Below are positions 24,974 to 32,268 of a DNA stretch of 32,268 bases, one piece after another (position 1 is the stretch's first letter; every line of letters begins with the position of its first letter). The stretch spans positions 1 to 32,268 of the forward strand of contig DAAK01000203.1 of assembly GCA_001701075.1 (NCBI GenBank), given 5' to 3'. Source of the stretch: Bacteroidales bacterium GP3. Lineage in GTDB: Bacteria; Bacteroidota; Bacteroidia; Bacteroidales; Muribaculaceae. The notes below the pieces were generated by a model. The model saw nothing but the letters and a program-made list of their open reading frames with translations. It made no database searches and was not told the DNA's origin. Made by a program: the position numbers and the translations under genes.

Positions 24974-25591
24974 ATGAATAGAAAAATATTGATGATATTG
25001 GCAGGCCTTTTGCTTGCGACATTTGGAATACATGCTGCTGAGACAGCAGATGGCATGCTGAAGAAGGCCGCTGCCGGAATCAATGGTACGAGTGGACTTA
25101 CTGCGTCATTTACCCTCGACTATGGGCAGCAGAAAGTGACCGGGACAATGAAGGCAGCCGGAAAGAAGTTTGCATTACAGACTTCCTCTACTTCAATATG
25201 GTATGACGGCAAGAGCATGTGGACATATAATGCGAAGACAGCTGAAACAACTCTCATGAACCCGACACCGCAAGAAGTAGCAGAGGCTAATCCACTTTCT
25301 ATAGTCAATTCATACTCATCGAATTTCATTGCAACATTTGCAAAAAGCCAGATAAAGGGAAGCAAGACAATAGTTTTGACACCTAAATCAAAGCAGTCTG
25401 GTTATAAGAGTGTGCATGTCACAATCCCCAATGGATCTGCCTATCCATCGAAACTCGTGGTAATACCGACCAGCGGACAGAAAGTAACTGTAACCATCAC
25501 GCAGGTGAAAAATGGGCATAAATTACCCAATGCTACCTTTGTATATCCCAAATCTAAATATCCGAAAGTAGAGATTGTCGACTTGCGATGA
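24974..25591 (+). CDS. LolA-like outer-membrane lipoprotein carrier protein
   Basis: This 205-aa protein has a signal peptide ending near GIHA (residue 21). The body shows the LolA pattern: helix with AAAGINGTSGLTASFTLDY, strand KVTGTMKAAGKKFALQT, then SIWYDGKSMWTYNAKTAETTLMNP. LolA-fold proteins carry lipoproteins across the periplasm. In Bacteroidetes this family often follows ftsK, as here (66-nt gap). The assignment is by pattern and context; direct cargo is unknown. Confidence 0.8.
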   Translation: MNRKILMILAGLLLATFGIHAAETADGMLKKAAAGINGTSGLTASFTLDYGQQKVTGTMKAAGKKFALQTSSTSIWYDGKSMWTYNAKTAETTLMNPTPQEVAEANPLSIVNSYSSNFIATFAKSQIKGSKTIVLTPKSKQSGYKSVHVTIPNGSAYPSKLVVIPTSGQKVTVTITQVKNGHKLPNATFVYPKSKYPKVEIVDLR

Positions 25592-25681
25592 TTGAATTTA
25601 CTAAAAAAAGCTCTTTTTGACTGAAATATTTACGTTTCTGATTGTTATAATTGTGAGTTTACAAAACTAAAAGTAAAATAT

Positions 25682-26623
25682 ATGTCAACTGCAAAAATAT
25701 TAGTAATAGGATCCGGACCAGCCGGGTACACAGCCGGAATATATGCCGGCAGAGCCAATCTCTCCCCAATCATTTATGAAGGGAACCAACCGGGAGGACA
25801 GCTCACACAAACTACAGAAATAGAAAATTTCCCTGGTTATCCTGAAGGAGTTGGTGGTATTGAGATGATGGATCAGCTCAGAAAGCAAGCAGAGCGCTTT
25901 GGGGCAGAGGTGCGTCCGCGCAATATCGAAAGCATCGACCTGTCAAAACGCCCATTTGTTGCAGTCGACGACCATGGCGATGAAATAGAAGCAAATACAG
26001 TCATCATCAGCACTGGTGCAAGTGCCAAATATCTTGGAATCCCTGATGAAATCAAGTATCAAGGTATGGGTGTAAGTGCATGCGCAGTATGCGATGGATT
26101 CTTCTATCGCAAAAGAGATGTTGCTGTAGTAGGAGGCGGTGATACTGCTTGCGAAGAAGCTCTCTATCTTTCATCACTATGTAATAAGGTGTATCTTATC
26201 GTACGCAAGCCATACCTTAGAGCAAGCGATGTGATGCGTAAGAGAGTCGTGAACACACCCAATATTGAAATATTGTTTGAATGCAACGTGACCGGACTCT
26301 TTGGAGATGAAGTGGTAGAGGGAGCGCATGTGGTCAGAGCAAAAGGCACTGATGAGGAAGACCATTTCGACATCAAGATTGATGGATTTTTCCTTGGCAT
26401 CGGACATAATCCGAACACGCAATTCCTGAATGGGCAGCTTGAACTCGATGAGCAGGGCTATATAAAGGTGAAAGGAGCCACTACAGAGACAAGTGTAGAA
26501 GGTGTATTTGCCGCAGGTGATGTAGCCGACCCACGCTATCGTCAGGCAATAGTGGCTGCAGGAAGTGGAGCAAAGGCTGCTTTGGACGCAGAGCATTTCC
26601 TGACAGATCATTCAGAACTATAA
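25682..26623 (+). CDS. trxB: Thioredoxin-disulfide reductase
   Basis: This 313-aa flavoprotein transfers electrons from NADPH to thioredoxin. It has the FAD motif GSGPAGYTAGIYAGRA, the redox pair Cys134-AV-Cys137 (CAVCDGFF), the NADPH motif GGGDTACEEA and the C-terminal FAD motif GVFAAGDVADPRYRQ. All key residues and the length are standard. The deaminase gene begins 5 nt after it. Confidence 0.96.
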   Translation: MSTAKILVIGSGPAGYTAGIYAGRANLSPIIYEGNQPGGQLTQTTEIENFPGYPEGVGGIEMMDQLRKQAERFGAEVRPRNIESIDLSKRPFVAVDDHGDEIEANTVIISTGASAKYLGIPDEIKYQGMGVSACAVCDGFFYRKRDVAVVGGGDTACEEALYLSSLCNKVYLIVRKPYLRASDVMRKRVVNTPNIEILFECNVTGLFGDEVVEGAHVVRAKGTDEEDHFDIKIDGFFLGIGHNPNTQFLNGQLELDEQGYIKVKGATTETSVEGVFAAGDVADPRYRQAIVAAGSGAKAALDAEHFLTDHSEL

Positions 26624-26628
26624 TCCTT

Positions 26629-27078
26629 ATGTGTATGGAGTCAGAAAACAGAACATATCCACAAGAGAAGCAGCGTAAGCTTGATGAGCGCTACTTGAGG
26701 ATGGCACAAATATGGAGTGAGAATTCCTATTGCCAGCGCCGCAAGGTAGGAGCTTTGATAGTAAGAGACAATATGATCATTTCAGATGGATTCAATGGTA
26801 CTCCTTCAGGATTCCCGAATGTATGTGAAGAGAACAATGTCACCTTCCCATATGTGCTTCATGCTGAGGCTAACGCAATCACCAAGGTAGCCAGAAGCAG
26901 CAATTCAAGCGAAGGAGCCACCTTATATGTGACAGCCTCTCCATGCATGGAATGTAGCAAACTCATTATCCAATCAGGTATTAAAAGAGTTGTATTTTCT
27001 GATTTATACAGAATCCAGGATGGTCTGGAACTACTGAGAAGAGCCGGAATCGAAACAGTGCATATGCCGTTGGAGTAA
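26629..27078 (+). CDS. dCMP/cytidine deaminase family protein
   Basis: This 149-aa zinc deaminase has HAEANAI (His78, Glu80) and PCMECSKLI (Cys106, Cys109), the full catalytic set. The N-terminal part (MAQIWSENSYCQRRKVGALIV, GFNGTPSGFPNVCEE) matches dCMP deaminase/ComEB-type proteins, which make dUMP for dTMP synthesis. The ATG two codons downstream (26635) is an alternative start. It follows trxB by 5 nt and is probably co-transcribed. Confidence 0.9.
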   Translation: MCMESENRTYPQEKQRKLDERYLRMAQIWSENSYCQRRKVGALIVRDNMIISDGFNGTPSGFPNVCEENNVTFPYVLHAEANAITKVARSSNSSEGATLYVTASPCMECSKLIIQSGIKRVVFSDLYRIQDGLELLRRAGIETVHMPLE

Positions 27079-27121
27079 TTGCGGCTATTGATGGATGGAA
27101 GTCGGGTTATGATAGAAAATA

Positions 27122-28846
27122 ATGAATAAGAAGAGAAACATAGGATTCATATTGATACCGCTTGTATTGGCTTTGGGCATTGCTGGTGGTGTCTTTATCG
27201 GCAAATATCTGTCGGTGAGCCGGATGACCCCTGCGGAGGAAAAACTTCGTACAATATTAGACTTAATAGAGAATGAGTATGTCGACAGAATAGATGTCGA
27301 TTCGCTTCTTGCGTCGGTAGTTCCAGATCTGCTTGCAGGGCTTGACCCTCATTCGGTATATTTCACTCCAGAGGAGCTGAAGTCTACAAATGAGGATATG
27401 GAAGGACATTTCTCAGGAGTAGGAGTGTCGTTCCAGATTGTGAACGATACCGTAATAGTAGTAGATGTAATAGCTGGAGGTCCGGCAGAGAAAGTAGGTG
27501 TCTTGAATGGAGATAAGATAGTATCTGCCAATGATTCAATTTTAACTGGCAAGAAAGCTACCCAAGACAATGTATTTAAGACATTACGGGGTCCGAAGGG
27601 AACAGAAGTCAAATTGCAGATAAAGAGATCGAATTCCGACAAGCTGCTTGATTTCGATGTGGTTCGCGATGATATCCCTGTCAATAGTGTTGATGCAGTT
27701 TATGTTGCTGACAAGGAAAATGGTATTGGTTATCTGAAAGTGACTAAATTTGGACGCAACACTTTCGAAGAGTTCTATATGGCTTTGCATCAACTGGAAG
27801 CCCAAGGAGCAAAGAGCTTCATCATAGACTTGAGAGGCAATTCGGGAGGATTCCTCGACCAAGTGATTCTGATGGCAAATGAATTCCTACCTGACGACAG
27901 GATTATCGTCAGCACTAATGGAAAACTGAATGAAAACCGTAGTGTAGCCCTAAGCGATGGGAGCGGACATTTCCAGAATATTCCGATAGCTGTCTTGATA
28001 GATGAATATTCTGCGTCAGCATCAGAGATATTTGCTGGAGCAATCCAGGATAATGACCGTGGACTTGTGATTGGTCGCCGTTCATTTGGCAAAGGACTTG
28101 TGCAACACCAAATAGAGATGCCCGACAGCAGTGCAATCCGATTGACCGTAGCGCGTTATTACACACCATCAGGCCGTTGCATTCAGAAGCCCTATGAAAG
28201 AGGTGCAGATGGAAAATATGTGATGGATTTAGTCGACCGCTTCGAGCATGGAGAATTCTATAATGCCGACAGCATCAAGCTTGACAAGAGCAAGCTCTTC
28301 CTTACGAATGGAGGAAGAAAGGTGTATGGCGGCGGTGGAATTATGCCGGATGTATTTGTGCCTGAAGATACTACAGGATTCTCATCTTACTATGTTAATG
28401 TCAGCAATAAGGGTCTCATAACAAAATATGCGTTCCAAGTTTCTGAGAAGTATCGCTCTGTGACTAAGAATGTCAAGACTATTGAAGAACTTGAACGGGT
28501 GATTCCTCGCGATCAGACACTTCTGGAAGGTTTTGTAGACTATGCTGCACAGAATGGTGTACCTGCACGTTGGTATTACATCAATAGAAGCCGAGGAGTA
28601 ATACTGAATCTGCTAAAAGCTCAGATAGCACGAAATGTGCTTGGCTACAACGGACTGATTGAGATGCTCAATCAGGATGATGTCACAGTTCAGAAAGCAC
28701 TTGAGATGCTCAAAGAAGGGAAGTCTTCTGTCAATTTGGTGCCTCCTAAAGATGTAGGCTCAGATATGATAAATGAAAAGTTTAATCTATATAAAACACA
28801 CGATAATTCAAAGATATGGAGAAATCAGAAATACGCAGGAAGATAA
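27122..28846 (+). CDS. S41-family C-terminal processing peptidase with PDZ domain
   Basis: This 574-aa protein has an N-terminal membrane anchor or signal (about 5-27), then a PDZ domain (about 90-185: GVGVSFQIVNDTVIVVDVIAGGPAEKVG). The S41 protease core follows, with the candidate dyad Ser299 (DEYSASASEIF) and Lys324 (RRSFGKGLVQ), 25 residues apart as in Tsp/CtpA. A C-terminal extension of about 170 residues is common in Bacteroidetes members. It cleaves envelope proteins at their C-termini; substrates are unknown. Its 3' end overlaps the next gene by 31 nt. Confidence 0.93.
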   Translation: MNKKRNIGFILIPLVLALGIAGGVFIGKYLSVSRMTPAEEKLRTILDLIENEYVDRIDVDSLLASVVPDLLAGLDPHSVYFTPEELKSTNEDMEGHFSGVGVSFQIVNDTVIVVDVIAGGPAEKVGVLNGDKIVSANDSILTGKKATQDNVFKTLRGPKGTEVKLQIKRSNSDKLLDFDVVRDDIPVNSVDAVYVADKENGIGYLKVTKFGRNTFEEFYMALHQLEAQGAKSFIIDLRGNSGGFLDQVILMANEFLPDDRIIVSTNGKLNENRSVALSDGSGHFQNIPIAVLIDEYSASASEIFAGAIQDNDRGLVIGRRSFGKGLVQHQIEMPDSSAIRLTVARYYTPSGRCIQKPYERGADGKYVMDLVDRFEHGEFYNADSIKLDKSKLFLTNGGRKVYGGGGIMPDVFVPEDTTGFSSYYVNVSNKGLITKYAFQVSEKYRSVTKNVKTIEELERVIPRDQTLLEGFVDYAAQNGVPARWYYINRSRGVILNLLKAQIARNVLGYNGLIEMLNQDDVTVQKALEMLKEGKSSVNLVPPKDVGSDMINEKFNLYKTHDNSKIWRNQKYAGR

Positions 28847-29358
28847 AGAATCTCCGGATGATGCTGTTGGAGAGGGAAAAGGAGATGGCAGCAGAGGAAG
28901 TTTTTTCCAAATTGGAGAAAACAGCCGCTTTCATCATGGCAGAGAAAATACTGATGTATCATTCATTGCCAGATGAACTTCAGACCATAAAATTCTTGAA
29001 GAAATGGCATGACAGGAAACACTTCTTCCTTCCGAGAGTGAATGGAGTCAACCTTGACATACTTCCTTATGAAGAGACACGCCTTGAACTTGGATCTTTT
29101 CATATAGAAGAGCCCACCGGCGACAATGTTGCGGATGTGAATGACATTGAACTGATGATAATCCCAGCTGTGGCTTTCGACCGCAAAGGGAATCGGCTTG
29201 GACGTGGCAAAGGATTCTACGACAGACTTTTGTCCACTTCAAAGGCAACTAAAATAGGAGTGGGGTATGAGTTCCAACTCTTCGACAGCATACCTTCCGA
29301 ACCACATGATGTGGCGATGGATATGATAATAACGCAAAAAACCTTGATAAAAATGTAA
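28816..29358 (+). CDS. 5-formyltetrahydrofolate cyclo-ligase
   Basis: This 180-aa cytoplasmic enzyme converts 5-formyl-THF to 5,10-methenyl-THF with ATP, recycling folate. Family marks are the basic N-terminal helix (KSEIRRKIKNLRMML), HFFLPRVNG and the ATP/folate loop AFDRKGNRLGRGKGFYDRLL. The length is normal. The start ATG lies inside the end of the S41 peptidase gene, a 31-nt overlap, so the two are probably translationally coupled. Confidence 0.92.
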   Translation: MEKSEIRRKIKNLRMMLLEREKEMAAEEVFSKLEKTAAFIMAEKILMYHSLPDELQTIKFLKKWHDRKHFFLPRVNGVNLDILPYEETRLELGSFHIEEPTGDNVADVNDIELMIIPAVAFDRKGNRLGRGKGFYDRLLSTSKATKIGVGYEFQLFDSIPSEPHDVAMDMIITQKTLIKM

Positions 29359-29387
29359 TTTTTTCGAAGTTCTTGCGTCTAACATTA

Positions 29388-29427
29388 TATAGGGTCTATG
29401 AGGCGAATCTGGCCTATAGGCCCTATA
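29388..29427. promoter_or_regulatory. Stable hairpin in the leader of the M16 peptidase gene
   Basis: TATAGGGTCTATG (29388-29400) pairs with TATAGGCCCTATA (29415-29427) over 13 positions with two G-U pairs, around a 14-nt loop. It lies 35 nt before the M16 start codon and 30 nt after the previous stop. An A-rich sequence follows instead of T residues, so it is not an ordinary terminator for the plus strand. Confidence 0.45.
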
Positions 29428-29461
29428 ACTTGAATAATAATAAACAAACAATAATAACAAC

Positions 29462-32268
29462 ATGAAAAGACTGACCAGTCTGGCCACACTCATTTTAATA
29501 TTTGTGTGTGCCTTTGCGCAGCAGATGCAGATAACTCCGCTGCCGCTTAAGCCGGAAGTCAAGACAGGAGTGCTTCCAAATGGCTTGACCTATTACATTC
29601 TTCACAACGAACAACCCAAGGATCGCGCCAATTTCTACATTGCGCAGAAAGTCGGCAGTGCTCTTGAAGCACAGGACCAGCTTGGTCTTGCCCACTTCCT
29701 TGAGCATATGGCCTTCAATGGTATAACCCACTATCCTGGCAAAGATATGCTTAATTATCTCCAGAGCAAGGGTATCCGCTTTGGTGCTGACATCAATGCC
29801 TACACAAGCTTTGATGAGACCGTCTACAACATCAATAATGTAATTACTACCGACAAGCCATTGATGGACAGTGTGCTTCTCGTGATTCGTGACTGGTGTG
29901 ACGGAATCCTTCTTGAAGAAGATGAAATAGAGGCTGAAAGAGGCGTCATCAATGAGGAATGGCGTTCTCGTAATAATGCTTCTAATCGTCTTTACGAAGC
30001 CATCCTTCCTCAAATATTCGAGGAATATCAGTATCAGCAGATGCCAATTGGCAAGATGGAGGTCGTGATGAACTTTAAGCCTGAGACAATCAGGAAATAC
30101 TACAAGAAATGGTATCGTCCTGATCTTCAGGGAATAGTCATTGTAGGCGATTTCGATGCTGATGAAATGGAACGTAAGGTAAAGGAACTGTTCTCTACCG
30201 TTGTAATGCCTGAAAATGCAGCTACCCGTGAATATGTTGCTGTCAGCGATAATGAAAAACCAATTTACGTTCATTTCGAGGATTCCGAACTTCCTGCCAC
30301 TTATGTCATGACCTTCTTCAAGCAGGAAAAGATGCCCTGGGAGATGAGAAACTCAGTAGAAGGATATATGAGTGAGTCTCTTATCAAGAACGTGTTTGTC
30401 AATATGCTTCAAGATCGTCTGTCAGAATATATGACTGATCCAGAGTGTCCGTATGCCGGCGTACAGATCAATATGGGCGATTTCCTCGTTGCAGCCACTA
30501 AGGATGCATTCGAAATTGTGGTGGTGCCAAAAGAAGATATATTGACAGCCTACAAATCAGCTATGGGAATTATAGCCCGTGCCTGCAAGACTGGATTCAC
30601 TTCCTCAGAACTTGAAAGAGCTACTGCAGATCTTTTGAATAATCTGGAAAAGAGCTATAACGAGAGAAATAAGACCTACAATGAGGCTTACGGTAGGGAA
30701 TTGATACGTCACTTCATTAAAAATGAAGCAACTCCGGGTATCGAGACAGAACTTCAGCTTGCAAAGCAAATTCTCCCGATGATTCCTGTGGATGCTTACA
30801 ATCAAATTGGCCAGCAGTTGCTTACTGCAGAAAATCAGGTTATCGTAATAAGCCAGCCACTTAACGAAAATACAAATGTGCTTCAGGAAGCAGAAGTCAT
30901 CACTGCTCTCGAGTCTACTATCAATGCTACTTATGAAGCATATGTGGATGAAGTGATCACCGAACCGCTTATCGAAAAACTTCCGGCTCCCGGATCTATC
31001 AAGTCTGTCAATAATAATGCCGAAATGGGAACTTCAGAATTCACTCTTTCCAATGGAGTGAAGGTAATTCTTAAGACAACCGACTTCAAGGCAGATGAAA
31101 TCACAATGACAGCATTCCGCAAGGGCGGTAAGACTCTCTATTCAAAAGACCAGGCAGCTGATGTTCTTGCAGTAGCACTTGCTGTTGAACTTTCCAAGCT
31201 CGGCAATTTCGACATCAATACGATGAAGAAATATCTTGCAGGAAAGACTGCATCTCTCGGATATTCAGTCAACAATTACACAGATGTTCTCGAAGGTAGC
31301 TCAAGCGTGAAGGATCTTCCAACACTTATGGAACTCATATATGCATACTTCACTGCATTGAATCCGGATGAAAAAACTTATCAGGCACAGGTGGATCAAC
31401 TCAAGCCTATCCTTGCATCCCAGGATCAGCTTCCAGATATGATTTTCAACAGAAGCCGCGCTAAGACCGTCTATGGCGACAATCCTCTGATGGGTGTCCT
31501 TGATCTATCAGTTCTTGAGAATGCCAACTACAGCAATATGCTTTCAATGGCAAAGAAGTCGCTTGAAAATGCTGCTGATTATACCTTCATTTTCGTTGGT
31601 AATGTAGATGAGGCAACTCTCCGCCCAATGCTTGAGCAGTATATTGCTACTCTTCCTTCTGCAGGAAAGGCTTCTGAATACAAACCAGTAAGTGACATTA
31701 ATCCTGTTTTAGGTAAGATTGAGAACAAATTTGACATGGCTATGCAGTCACCTGTGACCACTGTCTTTGATGTATACTCAGGCAATAATCTTACTTGGAA
31801 TGTCAAGAATGACATTATGATCGAACTTATGGGTGATGTACTTGACATAATTTACACTGAGACTCTTCGCGAAGATGAAGGTGGTACATACGGTGCTTCC
31901 GTAGGAGCAACTTATAACTTCTCAAACAATATCTGGCAACTCCTCTATATCTATAAGACAGCGGAAGACAAACTTGACCGTCTCGAAGCCCGTGCTCACA
32001 AGGAACTTGAAGATCTTCTGAAGAATGGCGCCAAGTCTGATCACTTCAACAAGGTGAAGGAAGCAGCCATCAAGCAGTATGAGATCAATTCAAAGACCAA
32101 CAATTATTGGGCTGGCAGCATCATGTCGGCAGAACGTGGATTCAACACATATGCTGGTTATATCGAAGCTCTGCAGTCGTTGACACTTGATGATTTCAAC
32201 AAGTTCCTCAATAATTTATATGATGGCAAGAACTTTATAGAAGTGATTATGGTTGGTAAACCTATCGC
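29462..32268 (+). CDS. M16-family zinc peptidase, 3' end beyond the window
   Basis: The frame is open for 935 codons to the window edge; family size suggests it ends soon after. A signal peptide (LATLILIFVCAFAQQ) suggests periplasmic location. The active N-terminal domain has the inverted zinc motif HFLEH (78-82) and a distal Glu in EAERGVINEE (about 157-166). The second half (from about 525, SEFTLSNGVKVILKTTDFKADE) is the inactive M16 repeat with the basic/Tyr segment EGGTYGASV (about residue 808). Such proteins degrade or process peptides in an enclosed chamber. A hairpin lies in the leader. Confidence 0.93.
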   Translation, partial: MKRLTSLATLILIFVCAFAQQMQITPLPLKPEVKTGVLPNGLTYYILHNEQPKDRANFYIAQKVGSALEAQDQLGLAHFLEHMAFNGITHYPGKDMLNYLQSKGIRFGADINAYTSFDETVYNINNVITTDKPLMDSVLLVIRDWCDGILLEEDEIEAERGVINEEWRSRNNASNRLYEAILPQIFEEYQYQQMPIGKMEVVMNFKPETIRKYYKKWYRPDLQGIVIVGDFDADEMERKVKELFSTVVMPENAATREYVAVSDNEKPIYVHFEDSELPATYVMTFFKQEKMPWEMRNSVEGYMSESLIKNVFVNMLQDRLSEYMTDPECPYAGVQINMGDFLVAATKDAFEIVVVPKEDILTAYKSAMGIIARACKTGFTSSELERATADLLNNLEKSYNERNKTYNEAYGRELIRHFIKNEATPGIETELQLAKQILPMIPVDAYNQIGQQLLTAENQVIVISQPLNENTNVLQEAEVITALESTINATYEAYVDEVITEPLIEKLPAPGSIKSVNNNAEMGTSEFTLSNGVKVILKTTDFKADEITMTAFRKGGKTLYSKDQAADVLAVALAVELSKLGNFDINTMKKYLAGKTASLGYSVNNYTDVLEGSSSVKDLPTLMELIYAYFTALNPDEKTYQAQVDQLKPILASQDQLPDMIFNRSRAKTVYGDNPLMGVLDLSVLENANYSNMLSMAKKSLENAADYTFIFVGNVDEATLRPMLEQYIATLPSAGKASEYKPVSDINPVLGKIENKFDMAMQSPVTTVFDVYSGNNLTWNVKNDIMIELMGDVLDIIYTETLREDEGGTYGASVGATYNFSNNIWQLLYIYKTAEDKLDRLEARAHKELEDLLKNGAKSDHFNKVKEAAIKQYEINSKTNNYWAGSIMSAERGFNTYAGYIEALQSLTLDDFNKFLNNLYDGKNFIEVIMVGKPI

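Noticed and set aside
29495..30274. Minus-strand 259-codon open frame opposite the M16 peptidase
   Set aside because: The plus strand carries a clear M16 domain with the zinc motif here; the minus frame has no recognisable features.

Overview
The window looks like Bacteroidales chromosome, most likely Muribaculaceae-like (family-level placement is a guess). The evidence is the Bacteroidetes promoter signature (TTTG, about 19 nt, TAnnTTTG) in front of several genes, starts without Shine-Dalgarno sequences, a DUF3943 protein, TlpA-type lipoproteins, an outer-membrane beta-barrel receptor, a secreted GH43/beta-helix pair and a dxs-trkA-trkH operon. No rRNA, tRNA, CRISPR array or intact mobile element was seen.

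Left arm (1-8.5 kb, all minus strand) is accessory. It holds a TlpA-like thioredoxin lipoprotein, a small lipoprotein and a DUF3943 protein. Next comes a regulatory cassette: Crp/Fnr-type regulator, 67-aa lipoprotein, membrane-anchored winged-helix regulator, TonB-receptor-like outer-membrane barrel. Debris surrounds these genes: the 3' end of a second Crp/Fnr gene, the N-terminus of a short-chain dehydrogenase, an internally deleted KilA-N gene and a 36-bp repeat present twice. The cassette carries two kinds of candidate regulatory DNA. One is a perfect 18-bp palindrome present twice, each time 20 nt upstream of a TAnnTTTG box. The other is four CTGACA direct repeats at 11/11/10-bp spacing between the winged-helix gene and the receptor gene, the layout expected for PhoB/OmpR-fold proteins. 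This cassette is the best candidate for an undescribed regulatory module.

8.5-11.3 kb (minus) is the anaerobic ribonucleotide reductase operon nrdD-nrdG. nrdG is split by a 4-bp tandem duplication, and a 7-bp repeat tract lies at the nrdD/nrdG junction. 11.4-15.6 kb (minus) is a two-gene carbohydrate operon: a secreted beta-helix protein, then a GH43 glycosidase, with a clear promoter and a strong terminator. 15.7-16.9 kb (plus) is an iron-dependent alcohol dehydrogenase. 17.0-21.95 kb (minus) is an operon of a 59-aa membrane peptide, dxs, trkA and trkH.

22.1 kb to the right end (plus) is conserved core: ftsK, a LolA-like chaperone, trxB, a dCMP/cytidine deaminase, an S41 C-terminal processing protease, 5-formyltetrahydrofolate cyclo-ligase and an M16 peptidase cut by the window end. 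The core genes are ordinary. The unusual material lies in the first 9 kb.
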